From Alphaproteobacteria bacterium (lineage in GTDB: Bacteria; Pseudomonadota; Alphaproteobacteria; Rhizobiales; Rhizobiaceae), in the NCBI GenBank assembly GCA_024280375.1, contig JAJRQF010000115.1, forward strand, positions 1-42,410: a DNA stretch of 42,410 bases, read 5' to 3'. Below are positions 8,168 through 18,380 of the stretch, in pieces (positions within the stretch are counted from its first letter, which is position 1; every line of letters begins with the position of its first letter). The notes under the pieces are model-generated. The model was not told the DNA's origin, ran no database searches, and was given only the letters and a program-made list of their open reading frames with translations. Position numbers and translations under genes: made by a program.

Positions 8168-9176
8168 AACGCTTGGTAATTATCGCTTTATCGCGCAATT
8201 CTTTGATGAACTTCTTTTCAGCCCCGGATACTGATTTGCTTTTGGCTTTTGACTGATCCAGCTGGAAGTTGATTTGCGCCACCCGATCATCAGATATGGT
8301 TGTGGCTTTGCAAACCGCCAAAAATTCGACGCCACGAGCGGTATCGCGAATTTTGGTTGCCTTGCCTTCTGGTGTTGCCAGCACGAATTTCTTCCAATCC
8401 GGCGGCAGTTGCTCTTTCAAAACTCTGCCTAACGAGCGAACCGTTACGTCACGCAATCCTTTTGCGAATTGAATTGTGTTACCACAGTTGTCAAATCTGG
8501 CACGAAATGCCCGTGCATCCCTGCGGCGCTTGGCCATCAACCGCCGGCGCTTAGCCTTGGGCACAACGAAGATCACTTGCTGTAGAGTGTATTCAGTCGA
8601 CGTTGGTTTTTTGCCGCCCTGTGCATGCAGCTTGGCAAAAATATCCTGCGTTGCGCTTTGGTTGGTTTCTGCCCGCAATTTCGCAGCCATTACCCGCTGC
8701 CAGCTCATCTGGGCTCGAATGAATTTCTTAAACCCGCGCCCGGTAACCCCTGACCGGTTAAGCACACTGCCCAGTTGGGATTTTGACATCCGATTGCCTT
8801 TGGCGAAGCGAACAAAAGCTGCATTCACCTCTTTTTCGGAAACGATCATTTTCAACCGCTTGGCCATTTGCATTTTTATTGCTTCTTCAATCAACTCTTC
8901 CGTTGCAAGTTTGGTCGAATTTCCCTTGATGCGGCGAAGCCTGAAAAAGGCAGCACGCTTTGCAATATCGTAGGTGGTTATCGGCTCGCCATTTACCAGA
9001 TATTTGATTTTGCTGGCGGCATTAGCAGAATTAGACTGCATCAAAACAGACGCAAGTGCGATCGTGATCAGCAATGCGAATGCCCGAAAGCATTTTTCAA
9101 CAAACTTTAACAACCCGCCAGATTTGGTGATGGCCAATATATCAGTCAATTTCAATATCCCATTATTGTTTGGCAA
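8166..9176 (-). CDS. surA: SurA-like periplasmic chaperone / peptidylprolyl isomerase
   Basis: Up to 336 residues with a SurA N-terminal chaperone domain (about 55-190, starting KIKYLVNGEPITTYDIAKRA) and a degenerate parvulin-like segment (about 195-300). A signal peptide with hydrophobic core FALLITIALASVL ends near SANAAS. It should escort outer-membrane beta-barrels, including LptD, to the BAM complex; its place directly behind lptD is conserved in alphaproteobacteria. The start is uncertain: the longest frame begins with TTG at 9176 and has no ATG before the signal peptide. A TTG at about 9113, preceded by GGCGGG, would give a conventional 35-residue signal peptide. The sequence is very Lys/Arg rich compared with enteric SurA. 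Confidence 0.88.
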   Translation of the reverse strand: MPNNNGILKLTDILAITKSGGLLKFVEKCFRAFALLITIALASVLMQSNSANAASKIKYLVNGEPITTYDIAKRAAFFRLRRIKGNSTKLATEELIEEAIKMQMAKRLKMIVSEKEVNAAFVRFAKGNRMSKSQLGSVLNRSGVTGRGFKKFIRAQMSWQRVMAAKLRAETNQSATQDIFAKLHAQGGKKPTSTEYTLQQVIFVVPKAKRRRLMAKRRRDARAFRARFDNCGNTIQFAKGLRDVTVRSLGRVLKEQLPPDWKKFVLATPEGKATKIRDTARGVEFLAVCKATTISDDRVAQINFQLDQSKAKSKSVSGAEKKFIKELRDKAIITKR

Positions 9177-9341
9177 ATGTGATGGTTTTCAAGGCTACGC
9201 AACAAACAAACTGCACATATTGCAAATCAAACCAAGCCCCGGTTGCGCCATATTTGCAAATTTATGATTGTTTTGACAACTATTATTACACTCTGTCAGA
9301 TTTATCACAATCCCACTTGAAGCAAGCGCCAATTGGTGGTC

Positions 9342-11702
9342 TTAAAAGCTGGTAAACTCATTCAGGCTTTGACTATGATCGACGGAACCGATTGTTCTAA
9401 TTCCGATTTTCAATAAAATCCGTTGACCTGATACATCACTGGTATATCTGTCTCTGGTTTCAGAAAAACCCAATGACAACGAAAAGCACTCGTCATTATA
9501 TGATATTCCAAAACTATTGCTGATCAGTTGATTGTTGTGAACATCAAACTGCGCGGCACCAAAAGCTTTCCAATAGTCGGTCAGCTTAACAGAACCTGAA
9601 ATATTTGCCTGTTCTCTTTTTACGTCAAATCCATAATCCGGCTGCGCACCAATAAACGCATATCCGGCTGAAAGCGATAACCAGTCAGCAGAGAACCGGC
9701 CACTGGCTTCAAGTCTTGCCGGGCTTAAGTTTGCAGTATCGAACCGTCCTCGAGCTTCAAGGGCAAAACGGCTGTTAAATTTGATGCCCGCCATTGCAAC
9801 AATATCAGATGCATCCGTTTCCAGTCCTGATTCCTGACCCGTATTGACCACATCATCTTGTCTTGCATAGGGATTTCTCCCGGCAAGATGAAAAGACTGC
9901 CCAACCAATGCGCTGGCGCTCACTCCATTACTAAACAATGCAGAGTAACGCAGACCGACATTCGCCCGAACCCCGCCTTCAAGCCTATCATATCCTGAAA
10001 ACTTACTGCGTCTAAACAAGGTGGTCGTATCAAAAACAAGGCTTTGCGCATCTTCATTTGGCAATGCGGCGACAGACCCCACATCCGGGCGTACAAAAAC
10101 TTGCGCAATCGGCTCAAGAATATGGCTATTACCATTAACCGTTGCCAAAAACGGCCAGCGATATTCCAATCCGAACGAAGGTACAGCCCGATAAGAATTG
10201 TTATTTGTAACGGGCGCAGCACTCTTGCCGTCAGGCTGAATGAATGTGGCACTGCCCTCAAAGGAAAGAGAAGGCGTAAAATTCATACCATTTGTGGTGG
10301 TAAAGCGACGCTTCCATTCCACGTCCAGGCTGCCTCTGGTTGAGGTGCCATCGATACCGTGGAAACGGGTGTCGCCACTTGTCGGCGTAATGGTACTTGG
10401 GTCGGTGCGAGAAATACTTGTCAGATTTGCATTATAGGATAATTGACCACCATATACCGGTTCGGATTTAACGTAGTTATAATCAAGCACCGGGTGAACA
10501 CGTGCCTGTTCATCTTGCTGCTGGAATGCTGTCGGTGTATCCTGAACCAGAAATTGATAGGCGCTCAAATCAAAATAATTGCGGCCGGCAAGCCCTCTCA
10601 AATAGACTTCATTGGTAACAAATTGTGAACTAAATCCCTGGATATTATAGGATCTGGAGAAAGTTCGATCGCTCTGAATCATGGCATTCCAGCCAATAGA
10701 CCAACGCGGATTGATATTAAATCTCCCCGTGGTCGCGATCATACCGCGCTCTTTTTCCAAATTGTCTGGTAGAGTTGTAAATTCCGACATTTTTTGCTGG
10801 CTTATGCCAGCCGCCTTGAATGTATAATATCCATTGTCCAGCTGGTGACGCCATTCAAGATCGGTTAAAAAACCCTGCTTTGAATACCAGGTTTCACCAA
10901 TGGTTAGATCATGGCTGGCGCCAGTTGCCCAAAAATACGGAACTCTGAGGCTATAGCCGAGTTTCTCATCATACCCGTATTCCGGCAACAGAAACCCGCT
11001 TTTCCGCTTGGTCGAAGGGTCGGCATGGCTGAAATACGGCAAATAAGCGATCGGTAAACCAAACAGTTCAAATCGCGCATGGCGGTAGGTTACGGTTTTT
11101 GTCTTACTGTTCAAAACAACCGTTTTTGCCTTGATTTGCCACAAAGGAGGCTTGTCCGGATTTTCTTTACAGGCTTTGCAGGCTGTATAAACGCCATGAT
11201 TAAATACAGTCTTTTCACCGTCGAAACGTTCAGCGCTTTCAGCCGCAAACCGGGTATCATCTGCGGTGTCGACACGCAGCGCATTTAAAAATCCGCTACC
11301 AAAATCATCAGTAATATCAATGGTGTCCGCGACTATGCGGTTGCCGCTAGGTTCCAAAATCTCGACATTGCCATTTGCCACAATACGCTTGGTTTTCTGA
11401 TTATATGAAACACTTTGGGCAACGAGTTTGTAGCCATTATAGTCAATCTGAACGCTGCCTTCAGCGGTAACTTTTTCAGCGTCATTGTCGTAAATCAGCT
11501 GATCAGCCTGCAGCAACATTTGTGCATTGGGGTCGTTTTTCACCTTACCCAGCAGTCCGGTTTCAACGGATTGCGAATAGGCAGGCGTTAGCGATTGAAA
11601 GCCTGTACTACAGACAGCCACAATCGAGACGCCGAGTGCAAGCTTTTTCCTAACCGTGGAAAGCTGCACTCGCATCAGATACTCGATACCAGGACGTCGC
11701 AT
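9342..11702 (-). CDS. lptD: LPS assembly outer membrane protein LptD
   Basis: A 786-residue LptD that inserts lipopolysaccharide into the outer leaflet of the outer membrane with LptE. After a signal peptide (about 1-45, core LALGVSIVAVCSTG) comes an LptA/OstA-like jellyroll domain (about 60-200, with QADQLIYDNDAEKVTAEGSV) and then a long beta-barrel domain (about 280-786) rich in aromatic alternation. A TACKACKENP segment supplies cysteines. The start at 11702 is decided by AGGAGG seven to eight bases upstream and by TAATG overlap with the lptG stop; a frame extension to 11780 inside lptG is less likely. It sits between lptG and surA. Confidence 0.95.
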   Translation of the reverse strand: MRRPGIEYLMRVQLSTVRKKLALGVSIVAVCSTGFQSLTPAYSQSVETGLLGKVKNDPNAQMLLQADQLIYDNDAEKVTAEGSVQIDYNGYKLVAQSVSYNQKTKRIVANGNVEILEPSGNRIVADTIDITDDFGSGFLNALRVDTADDTRFAAESAERFDGEKTVFNHGVYTACKACKENPDKPPLWQIKAKTVVLNSKTKTVTYRHARFELFGLPIAYLPYFSHADPSTKRKSGFLLPEYGYDEKLGYSLRVPYFWATGASHDLTIGETWYSKQGFLTDLEWRHQLDNGYYTFKAAGISQQKMSEFTTLPDNLEKERGMIATTGRFNINPRWSIGWNAMIQSDRTFSRSYNIQGFSSQFVTNEVYLRGLAGRNYFDLSAYQFLVQDTPTAFQQQDEQARVHPVLDYNYVKSEPVYGGQLSYNANLTSISRTDPSTITPTSGDTRFHGIDGTSTRGSLDVEWKRRFTTTNGMNFTPSLSFEGSATFIQPDGKSAAPVTNNNSYRAVPSFGLEYRWPFLATVNGNSHILEPIAQVFVRPDVGSVAALPNEDAQSLVFDTTTLFRRSKFSGYDRLEGGVRANVGLRYSALFSNGVSASALVGQSFHLAGRNPYARQDDVVNTGQESGLETDASDIVAMAGIKFNSRFALEARGRFDTANLSPARLEASGRFSADWLSLSAGYAFIGAQPDYGFDVKREQANISGSVKLTDYWKAFGAAQFDVHNNQLISNSFGISYNDECFSLSLGFSETRDRYTSDVSGQRILLKIGIRTIGSVDHSQSLNEFTSF

Positions 11703-12811
11703 TATCCGTCCTCCTGATGCAAAATAACTGTCAAACCAATCAACGTCGCTACTGTTGCCGGCGACCATGCCGCCACCCAAGGTGGCACGATGCCGTTCCT
11801 GCCAAAACCAACTACTAATTCTGATACCACATAAAGCACGAAGCCAGCCAGGATGCCAGTCAAAATAACCTTACTATTTTGTCCAAAGCGAACAAATTTC
11901 AGTGACACGGTTGCGGCAATCAACACCATTGCAACAAATAGTAGTGGCCGGGCCAATAGTGAGTGGTATTGCATCTTGAAAGAATTTGATATCGTACCGG
12001 CAATTTCTGCTGATTGAATGCGCTGCGGCAGCTTCCAAAATGAAACGTCGGCCGCACTTGTTGAGGCGTTACTTAATTGGCTAGCGGTCAAATTTGATTC
12101 AATTCGGTACTCTTTCATTTGAAAAGGGCTTTCGCCTGCAACACTTATGCTCACATCCTTAAACAGCCATGCCGCTGAACCGCCCGACTGGCCTTCCAGG
12201 TAGCGAGCAGAACTCGCGTCAAACCGCTCTAAGTGACGACCATCCTTATCGAATCTATGGGCTGTGATGCCATTTAGCGTGCGTCCCTCATCGCGGGAAA
12301 TCGCCGCATGAATTATCATGTCGCCTTCAGCGCTGTATTGTCTGAGCCACAGATTACTGGCGCGGTCGCTCTCGTTTTTCGACTTTTGTCCATAAACCCG
12401 CGCTTCGATGGACTTTCCATACTCTTTAGCCTGCAAAGAAAATGGATTGTAGACCATCATTGAAAACAACCCCAATGCAATGGCTGCCATCAATGCCGGT
12501 GATAAAAACTGCCACACGGAGACACCGGCTGCGCGGGCCACCACCAATTCCAGCTTTTTGTTCAAAACAATTAAAGTTGCGATACAGCCAAACAAGGTTG
12601 CGAAGGGCAATATTCGCTCGGCGAACCCTGGTGCCTTGGCCAGGGAAATCATAAGAAAATCTGACATCAGCGCATCAGGATACCGGGACATGCGCCGCGC
12701 CTGGTCGGTCAAATCCACGGCGACGATCAATACCAATATGAGAAGAAATATCAAAAAGACATTTTTCAGGAATATTTTGGTGAAGTATATGCCGAGCGTA
12801 TGGCCTATCAT
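11702..12811 (-). CDS. lptG: LPS export ABC transporter permease LptG
   Basis: A 369-residue inner-membrane permease of the LptB2FG complex, which extracts LPS from the inner membrane and passes it to the periplasmic bridge. Transmembrane segments are visible near the N-terminus (IFLKNVFLIFLLILVLIVAV), in the 50-120 region, and in a C-terminal cluster (LLFVAMVLIAATVSL, ILAGFVLYVVSELVV, VATLIGLTVIL). A periplasmic beta-jellyroll lies between. The start at 12811 overlaps the lptF stop as ATGA and has AGAGG upstream; a longer start at 12853 would overlap lptF by 46 bases. The stop overlaps the lptD start by one base. Confidence 0.94.
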   Translation of the reverse strand: MIGHTLGIYFTKIFLKNVFLIFLLILVLIVAVDLTDQARRMSRYPDALMSDFLMISLAKAPGFAERILPFATLFGCIATLIVLNKKLELVVARAAGVSVWQFLSPALMAAIALGLFSMMVYNPFSLQAKEYGKSIEARVYGQKSKNESDRASNLWLRQYSAEGDMIIHAAISRDEGRTLNGITAHRFDKDGRHLERFDASSARYLEGQSGGSAAWLFKDVSISVAGESPFQMKEYRIESNLTASQLSNASTSAADVSFWKLPQRIQSAEIAGTISNSFKMQYHSLLARPLLFVAMVLIAATVSLKFVRFGQNSKVILTGILAGFVLYVVSELVVGFGRNGIVPPWVAAWSPATVATLIGLTVILHQEDG

Positions 12812-14019
12812 GGCGAGACCTCTGTACGCCTTCTGCGCCATTGAATGTACCAATCAACCCACCGGGTGTAGGTATTCTCAACACTATATTGAATTTGATC
12901 AAGCCCGTTTTGTATAAATTTGGGAAGCGTCATCTGCTTGCCAAAAAACAGATAAGTTGATGGAATGAGGATACCGATAATCGGCAGGATATAAATCAAT
13001 GCCATCAGGTCCTGGTCGCTGCGCGAGCCGTTTACCGCGACAATACTGCCACCTCTTAGCGCAACACATAGAAAAAATGCTGCGGTAATCGCCGCCTCAT
13101 AGCCCTGGCGGGTAGACCGCGCCCTCCCCGATATTGCCAAAACAATCAGAATAAAAGCAAAAGGATAAAAACCGGATGTGGCGCGGTTGTGAAACTCCGC
13201 GCGCATGGCACCTGGTCGCTTTTTGTAATTTGATGAATTTTTATCGGGGTATAACAGCCCCATTGTTGATGTTTCCTCCAGGCTTGAGCCTGAATTTTTT
13301 GATCCGGAAAGACTGGACAAATCAAATGCATAGGAATCAAATTTGATGACCGAGATGTCGCCGGTTTTTCGCGATGCCCGTTGAATTTCGCCATCTCTCA
13401 GCAACATATAGGCGTTGCCGTCCTGCTTTATGATTGATCCCTCAGTTGCGATGTAGGTGAATTTCTCTTTCTCGTTTCGTTCATCTTGAACAAACACCCC
13501 CTTTAGCAGGCCACCATTTGATCGCTCGGCAATATGAAATGTAAGATTATCGCCAATTTTACTAAATTCACCATCCTTAATAATGACAGATATAAGATCA
13601 GACCGAACCAAGGTGACAAATGTCCGCAATTGAGCAAGGCTAGACGGACCAAAATAAAGTGCAATTGTCATCACCACAATTGCGGTTAAAAGGCCAAGCG
13701 CCAATAATGGACGCATAATAATGCTTTGCGATGCACCTGATGCATTGATGACGACTAATTCGCTGTCATTGTTCATGCCATTGATGCAGTTCATAACCCC
13801 AAGCAACATGGCAATTGGCAGGATAACAGAAATGAGGGTCGGCACACCAAGCGTGGTCATATAGAGGTAAAGCAATACGCTTTGCCCCTTGGTTGTTATC
13901 AAATCGACGCCCTGAAATGCCTTTACCACCCAGACAACACCGGTCAGCGACAGGGTTGCAATGATAGTTGCAAACAATGCCCGCTTAAAAATATACCGTT
14001 CTATCAGTTTTGGCGTCAT
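12808..14019 (-). CDS. lptF: LPS export ABC transporter permease LptF
   Basis: A 403-residue LptF, partner of LptG in the LPS exporter. The N-terminus LIERYIFKRALFATIIATLSLTGVVW-like segment holds the first membrane helix; further helices lie at about 55-80 and 100-125, and a C-terminal set at about 285-365 flanks the periplasmic jellyroll (about 150-260). It is the first gene of the lptF-lptG-lptD-surA-pdxA-rsmA run and is divergent from pepA across 275 bases that must hold both promoters. It overlaps lptG by four bases. The C-terminal 35 residues are a basic, Trp/Arg-rich cytoplasmic tail. Confidence 0.94.
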   Translation of the reverse strand: MTPKLIERYIFKRALFATIIATLSLTGVVWVVKAFQGVDLITTKGQSVLLYLYMTTLGVPTLISVILPIAMLLGVMNCINGMNNDSELVVINASGASQSIIMRPLLALGLLTAIVVMTIALYFGPSSLAQLRTFVTLVRSDLISVIIKDGEFSKIGDNLTFHIAERSNGGLLKGVFVQDERNEKEKFTYIATEGSIIKQDGNAYMLLRDGEIQRASRKTGDISVIKFDSYAFDLSSLSGSKNSGSSLEETSTMGLLYPDKNSSNYKKRPGAMRAEFHNRATSGFYPFAFILIVLAISGRARSTRQGYEAAITAAFFLCVALRGGSIVAVNGSRSDQDLMALIYILPIIGILIPSTYLFFGKQMTLPKFIQNGLDQIQYSVENTYTRWVDWYIQWRRRRTEVSP

Positions 14020-14294
14020 AAATTGACCAGCACTTTCAACACAAACAGACCCGTATTCCTCTTTCTATTCAGCGGTCAGGCCAGAAATTGAATGCTGACC
14101 AATTTGCAAAGTTATCGGTAATTGTATTAACCATTTATAATCGTCGTTTGCCAAGTTCTCATTAATGAACGCTAATGGCAAAAAAACGGCAAATAAATTT
14201 GGTTAACAAATTCGTAAGAAAGACATTGCCATTTGTTATCGAGCGCTAAATTATATGTCGAATCAAATTCTTGCCAGCATCGAACGGAGTTTCC

Positions 14295-15821
14295 ATGGCC
14301 GCACTTCCCGTAATCACTTTTACCAAACTTGAGCAACCTGCAAAAGGTAATATTATCGTTTTGTGCAACGCCAAGGGAAAATTTGCTGCCTCAATTGATT
14401 CGGCACTGGTAAAATCTCTTAATAAAATCACTAAAATTGCAGACTTTTCCGGCAAGGCCAGGGCCACATTAGAGTGTATCAATCCCGCTGGCACCTCGCT
14501 GCAACGGGTGGTTATTTTGGGTGTTGGCGATGCCGAAAGCCTGACTGATCACGACTGGTTGCGGCTTGGTGGCAAGGCATTTAAGGCCGCCGGCTCATTT
14601 GGCGAAGTCACTGTAATCGCAGATCTTCCGGGCAGCACGGCTACAGTTTCTGCAGAAAATGCGGCTGATTTCGCCTATGGCGCAAAACTTGCCGCCTATA
14701 AATTTGATAATTATAAAACCAGCACTGGCAAAACCAGTTCTGGCAAAAGCGATTCTGGCGATTCCAAATCAGATAAGCCGAAGCCAGCTTTGAAAATGAG
14801 CATTGCAGTTGGCGAAACATCGGCGGCCAGCAAGGTTTGGAAATCAGCAAGTGGTGTTGCCGATGGCGTGCTGCTGGCCCGTGATCTGGTTAACGAGCCT
14901 GCCAATATTCTCACCCCCAAGGAATTTGCCAAACGCGCCGAAGCGCTTGGGAAACTTGGCGTTGAAGTGGAAATTCTTGATCAAAAACAAATGTCCAAAC
15001 TTGGCATGCGCACCTTATTGGGCGTTGCACAGGGTTCCGAGCTTCCGCCTTTCATGGCAGTAATGCAGTGGAACGGCGGCAAAAAGAAAGATCAACCGAT
15101 TGCCTTTGTTGGCAAGGGTGTCACTTTCGATACCGGCGGCATTTCGATCAAACCCGCCGGTGGCATGGAAGATATGAAGGGCGATATGGGCGGAGCGGCT
15201 GCGGTGACCGGCCTTATGCACGCACTTGCCGCCCGCAAGGCCAAGGCCAATGTGGTTGGCATTATCGGGCTTGTTGAAAACGCCGTGGATGGCAAAGCCC
15301 AGCGCCCGGGCGATATCGTGAAATCCATGTCAGGGAAAACCATTGAAGTCTTAAACACCGATGCGGAAGGTCGGTTGGTTCTGGCCGATGCGCTTTGGTA
15401 TTGTCAGGACCGTTTCAAACCAAAATTCATGATCAATCTGGCGACCCTTACCGGCGCGATACTCGTTGCGCTTGGGCATCACCATGCGGGTCTGTTTTCC
15501 AACAATGACGAATTGGCGGATCAGCTTTTTGGTGCAGGTCAGGCGACGGATGAAAAAGTGTGGCGCATGCCGATGAGCGATGATTATGACAAATTGATTG
15601 ATTCCAAAAATGCCGACATGAAGAATATCGGCGGACGGTTGGCCGGCTCAATCACGGCGGCCCAATTCCTGCAAAGATTTGTCAACGATGTTCCCTGGGC
15701 GCATCTTGATGTGGCGGGCACTGCAATGGGGTCTCCGCAAAACGAGATTAATCGCTCGTGGGGTTCAGGCTTCGGGGTTCGCCTGCTCGACCGGCTGGTG
15801 AGGGACCATTACGAAAGCTGA
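14295..15821 (+). CDS. pepA: Leucyl aminopeptidase (M17 family)
   Basis: A 508-residue cytosolic M17 aminopeptidase, normally a hexamer with two metal ions, which removes N-terminal residues from peptides. Seen: the metal/catalytic region [26 protein letters not shown], and the family signature [14 protein letters not shown] with metal ligands Asp and Glu and the catalytic Arg. A Ser/Gly/Lys/Asp-rich insert (about residues 145-170) links the N-terminal and catalytic domains and is unusually low in complexity. The ATG at 14295 with GGAG nearby is preferred to an upstream TTG at 14271. pepA is divergent from lptF as in other alphaproteobacteria; holC, its usual downstream partner, is not adjacent here. 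Confidence 0.97.
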   Translation: MAALPVITFTKLEQPAKGNIIVLCNAKGKFAASIDSALVKSLNKITKIADFSGKARATLECINPAGTSLQRVVILGVGDAESLTDHDWLRLGGKAFKAAGSFGEVTVIADLPGSTATVSAENAADFAYGAKLAAYKFDNYKTSTGKTSSGKSDSGDSKSDKPKPALKMSIAVGETSAASKVWKSASGVADGVLLARDLVNEPANILTPKEFAKRAEALGKLGVEVEILDQKQMSKLGMRTLLGVAQGSELPPFMAVMQWNGGKKKDQPIAFVGKGVTFDTGGISIKPAGGMEDMKGDMGGAAAVTGLMHALAARKAKANVVGIIGLVENAVDGKAQRPGDIVKSMSGKTIEVLNTDAEGRLVLADALWYCQDRFKPKFMINLATLTGAILVALGHHHAGLFSNNDELADQLFGAGQATDEKVWRMPMSDDYDKLIDSKNADMKNIGGRLAGSITAAQFLQRFVNDVPWAHLDVAGTAMGSPQNEINRSWGSGFGVRLLDRLVRDHYES

Positions 15822-15822
15822 T

Positions 15823-16383
15823 ATGGCGCTTTTCCCGAGCCTTCCCGACACCCCGCATCTTGGTGATGTGTTCAAAAAGTTCCCCGACATGGTTGGGCCG
15901 ATTTTGGAATATCACGAATTGTTGCTGCGGGGTGAAAGCCCGCTGACGATTGGCGAACGTGAATTGATTGCGGCTTACGTTTCAGGCCTCAATGCCTGCA
16001 CATTCTGCTTTGGTTCGCACAAGATTATCGCATCGAAATTCGGCATCAGCGAGACCATGATCGACGCACTTGTGAGCAATATTGACAGCGCGCCGGTGGA
16101 TAAAAAGCTAAAACCCATATTGCATTATGTGCGCAAACTGACCCACCTGCCCGCCAAACTGGTGAAGGCGGATGCTGCCGCGGTATTTGCCACCGGATGG
16201 AGCGAGCGTGCCCTATATGATGCCATACAGATCTGTGCGATTTTCAACTTTATGAACCGCATTATCGAAGGCACTGGCGTTACTTTTGACTACGCACAAA
16301 GCCCTGAAATTGCAGACGAATTGCGCAACCGTAAAGATCATTCCTATGCCCAGTTTGGTGCGCGGTTAAAAGGCGAAGGATAG
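15823..16383 (+). CDS. Carboxymuconolactone decarboxylase family / AhpD-like peroxidase-related protein
   Basis: A 186-residue all-helical protein of the AhpD/carboxymuconolactone decarboxylase superfamily. The redox motif Cys59-x-x-Cys62 followed by His66 (ACTFCFGSH) is intact, and Glu46/Glu48 in GERELIA lie where the proton-relay acidic residue is found. These features point to a peroxidase-related enzyme rather than a decarboxylase; the electron donor is unknown. The ATG starts one base after the pepA stop, so the two genes are almost certainly cotranscribed. The family member next to pepA may protect against peroxides, but no specific substrate can be read from the sequence. Confidence 0.9.
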   Translation: MALFPSLPDTPHLGDVFKKFPDMVGPILEYHELLLRGESPLTIGERELIAAYVSGLNACTFCFGSHKIIASKFGISETMIDALVSNIDSAPVDKKLKPILHYVRKLTHLPAKLVKADAAAVFATGWSERALYDAIQICAIFNFMNRIIEGTGVTFDYAQSPEIADELRNRKDHSYAQFGARLKGEG

Positions 16384-16504
16384 CTTTTGGCTTTCGCGGC
16401 CAATTCAATGCTGCGCATTTAGCCTGCAAGCGCGCGCCACATAAGCGGCGGCTCGAATTTCCTCGCTTTTGCAACCAAATTACCTTGAACTAATGCAAAT
16501 TGGT

Positions 16505-17104
16505 TCACTTGTCTTTTCGTCCCCATCGGGGCTTATTCCCAGCTCTTTTGCGTCGCCATCCGCGCAGCATCAAAAGCACGAAACCAAATCCACCAACGCC
16601 CATTAAAACGGTCGCAACAGGCAATAGTTTTGCATCATATTCTCCAATATTGGCGGTTAAATGCAACTCGGCCGATTTGATGCTCAAGGGGTTTTTTCCC
16701 AGCGTTTCAAGCGCAAAGACATAGGGCTTACTTGCAATGAATTGCAGATTATCCGCAAATTGCCAAAGCTCTTGTGTGGTGCCGTCTACTGCGCCATCGC
16801 CCACCGGTTTCAGCGAAAACTCCAATATTTCCCGATATGAAAGGCCGCGTGGCCCGCGTACTTTTAGCGAAAATCGACCGGTTTCTGATAGTTTTTCCGA
16901 AGGCGCATCAACCACAAGTCGTACTTTTACACCGACCGGAAAAAGCAGCTCATCCAGCTCCACCTGAACCGGCTTCCAGCTCTTGCCGCGCTCGAATAAT
17001 ACCAGTTTGGTCAGTTTTTCGCCGGTAAAATTGCTCACATACCAGGGATAGCCGATACCCAGCAGCGAACCGGTGAGCAATAGTAGTAGAAATATTCTGC
17101 GCAT
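16505..17104 (-). CDS. Membrane-anchored hypothetical protein
   Basis: A 199-residue protein with an N-terminal membrane segment or signal anchor (residues 4-20, IFLLLLLTGSLLGIGY) and a second one near the C-terminus (about 160-182, LLPVATVLMGVGGFGFVLLML) followed by a strongly basic tail RGWRRKRAGNKPRWGRKDK. The 135 residues between are probably periplasmic and beta-rich. I do not recognise the family. It begins 22 bases after the stop of the serine hydrolase gene on the same strand and is probably in the same transcript, so the two may act together at the inner membrane. Confidence 0.75.
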   Translation of the reverse strand: MRRIFLLLLLTGSLLGIGYPWYVSNFTGEKLTKLVLFERGKSWKPVQVELDELLFPVGVKVRLVVDAPSEKLSETGRFSLKVRGPRGLSYREILEFSLKPVGDGAVDGTTQELWQFADNLQFIASKPYVFALETLGKNPLSIKSAELHLTANIGEYDAKLLPVATVLMGVGGFGFVLLMLRGWRRKRAGNKPRWGRKDK

Positions 17105-17126
17105 TATTTTACCTCGGGGTCAGGAC

Positions 17127-18380
17127 CTACGATCCTGGATATTTCCAATCGCTGTAATGCTCGGCAATAGCGCGAAAAATTGCAATATTCTCCTGCTTGA
17201 TCGAGCGGCCTTTTTCTCCATCAGCACGAAACTCTCGATTGGCGGCGGTTTTTACCACAACAATTTCAGCCTTTGGATTGATATAAATATACTGCCCGTA
17301 AATTCCAACGGCAAAATATTCCTCATCGGTTACTGGCGGCATCCACCACTGATAGCCATATTGCAGAACGTCATCATCAATCGAAGAATGCGGCGCGCTC
17401 ACTTTGGTTGATTCAGCCACCCATTCTTCCGGCACAATCTGTTCATCGCCCCATTTGCCTTTGTTTAAAAACAATTGACCAAAACGCGCATAATCGCGGG
17501 TGCGCATGTTCAGCCCGCCAAGCGCAAAGGCCACGCCAAAACCATCTGTAAGATAATAGAAATCTTCGCCGGAACCGATTTTTGACCAGATTTTTTCACC
17601 CAGATAATCAGGCAGAGATTTACCGGTTGCCGCCCGCAAAACCATGCCCAGCACATGGGTATCAATGGAGACATATTGGCGTTTACTGCCCTGCTCGCGC
17701 TCGCGTTCTTTTATTGATGCGGTAAACTCATCCATCGACCCACCCAATGCCAGCACCCGGCCCATACGTTTGATATCACTATCAAAATCGAGATAATTCT
17801 CGTTGAATTTAACGCCCGACGCCATGTTCAGCACATTGCGAATGGTCACACCCTTGTAGGCGCTTTCCTTCAGGGCCGGTACATATTTGTCCACCGGGTC
17901 CTGCAATGAGGCGATTTTCCCCTCGCCTACCGCGATACCAAACATCGCGGAAAGCACCGATTTTGCCATCGACCAGGAAATACGGCGGTCTTCTTTTATT
18001 GTATTTAGATAATATGCCTCATGCACAATTTGGCCCTTGTGCAACACCAGCAAAGATGTGGTTTGAAAGTCTGCCAACCGCTCCTCTATCTTGCCGGACT
18101 TATCTTTGAAATTATAGGTTTCTGGCATGGGCGAAAGCGCTTCTGCCCATTCACCCTCGGCAGGCGCGGTGCTTTTATTTGGCACCGGTTCGAAGTAAAA
18201 AATATCTTTCATATGGGAGAAATTGCGTACTATATTTTCCGCCTCAAACAGCGAATTCACATTCAAAAGTCGAACAATATTATCCTTGTAATATAGCCCG
18301 GCGCCGGCACCCAAAACCACCAGCGCACCAACAGAACGCAATGACCATTTCCAAATTTTTTTCAACTCACTCTCCCTCAC
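17127..18380 (-). CDS. Serine hydrolase, beta-lactamase class C / penicillin-binding-like family
   Basis: A protein of about 417 residues with an N-terminal signal anchor (about 10-27, WSLRSVGALVVLGAGAG) and a class C beta-lactamase-like fold. The catalytic Ser-x-x-Lys is SMAK in RISWSMAKSVLSAMFG. A QYVSIDTHVLG segment stands at the Tyr-x-Asn position but is not canonical. Such proteins include esterases, amidases and peptidases; true beta-lactamase activity is unlikely. The start is in doubt: the GTG at 18380 directly abuts a perfect 18-base palindrome and has no ribosome-binding site, whereas a TTG at 18365 is preceded by GGGAGAG at good distance. It precedes the membrane protein gene at 16505-17104. 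Confidence 0.88.
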   Translation of the reverse strand: MRESELKKIWKWSLRSVGALVVLGAGAGLYYKDNIVRLLNVNSLFEAENIVRNFSHMKDIFYFEPVPNKSTAPAEGEWAEALSPMPETYNFKDKSGKIEERLADFQTTSLLVLHKGQIVHEAYYLNTIKEDRRISWSMAKSVLSAMFGIAVGEGKIASLQDPVDKYVPALKESAYKGVTIRNVLNMASGVKFNENYLDFDSDIKRMGRVLALGGSMDEFTASIKEREREQGSKRQYVSIDTHVLGMVLRAATGKSLPDYLGEKIWSKIGSGEDFYYLTDGFGVAFALGGLNMRTRDYARFGQLFLNKGKWGDEQIVPEEWVAESTKVSAPHSSIDDDVLQYGYQWWMPPVTDEEYFAVGIYGQYIYINPKAEIVVVKTAANREFRADGEKGRSIKQENIAIFRAIAEHYSDWKYPGS

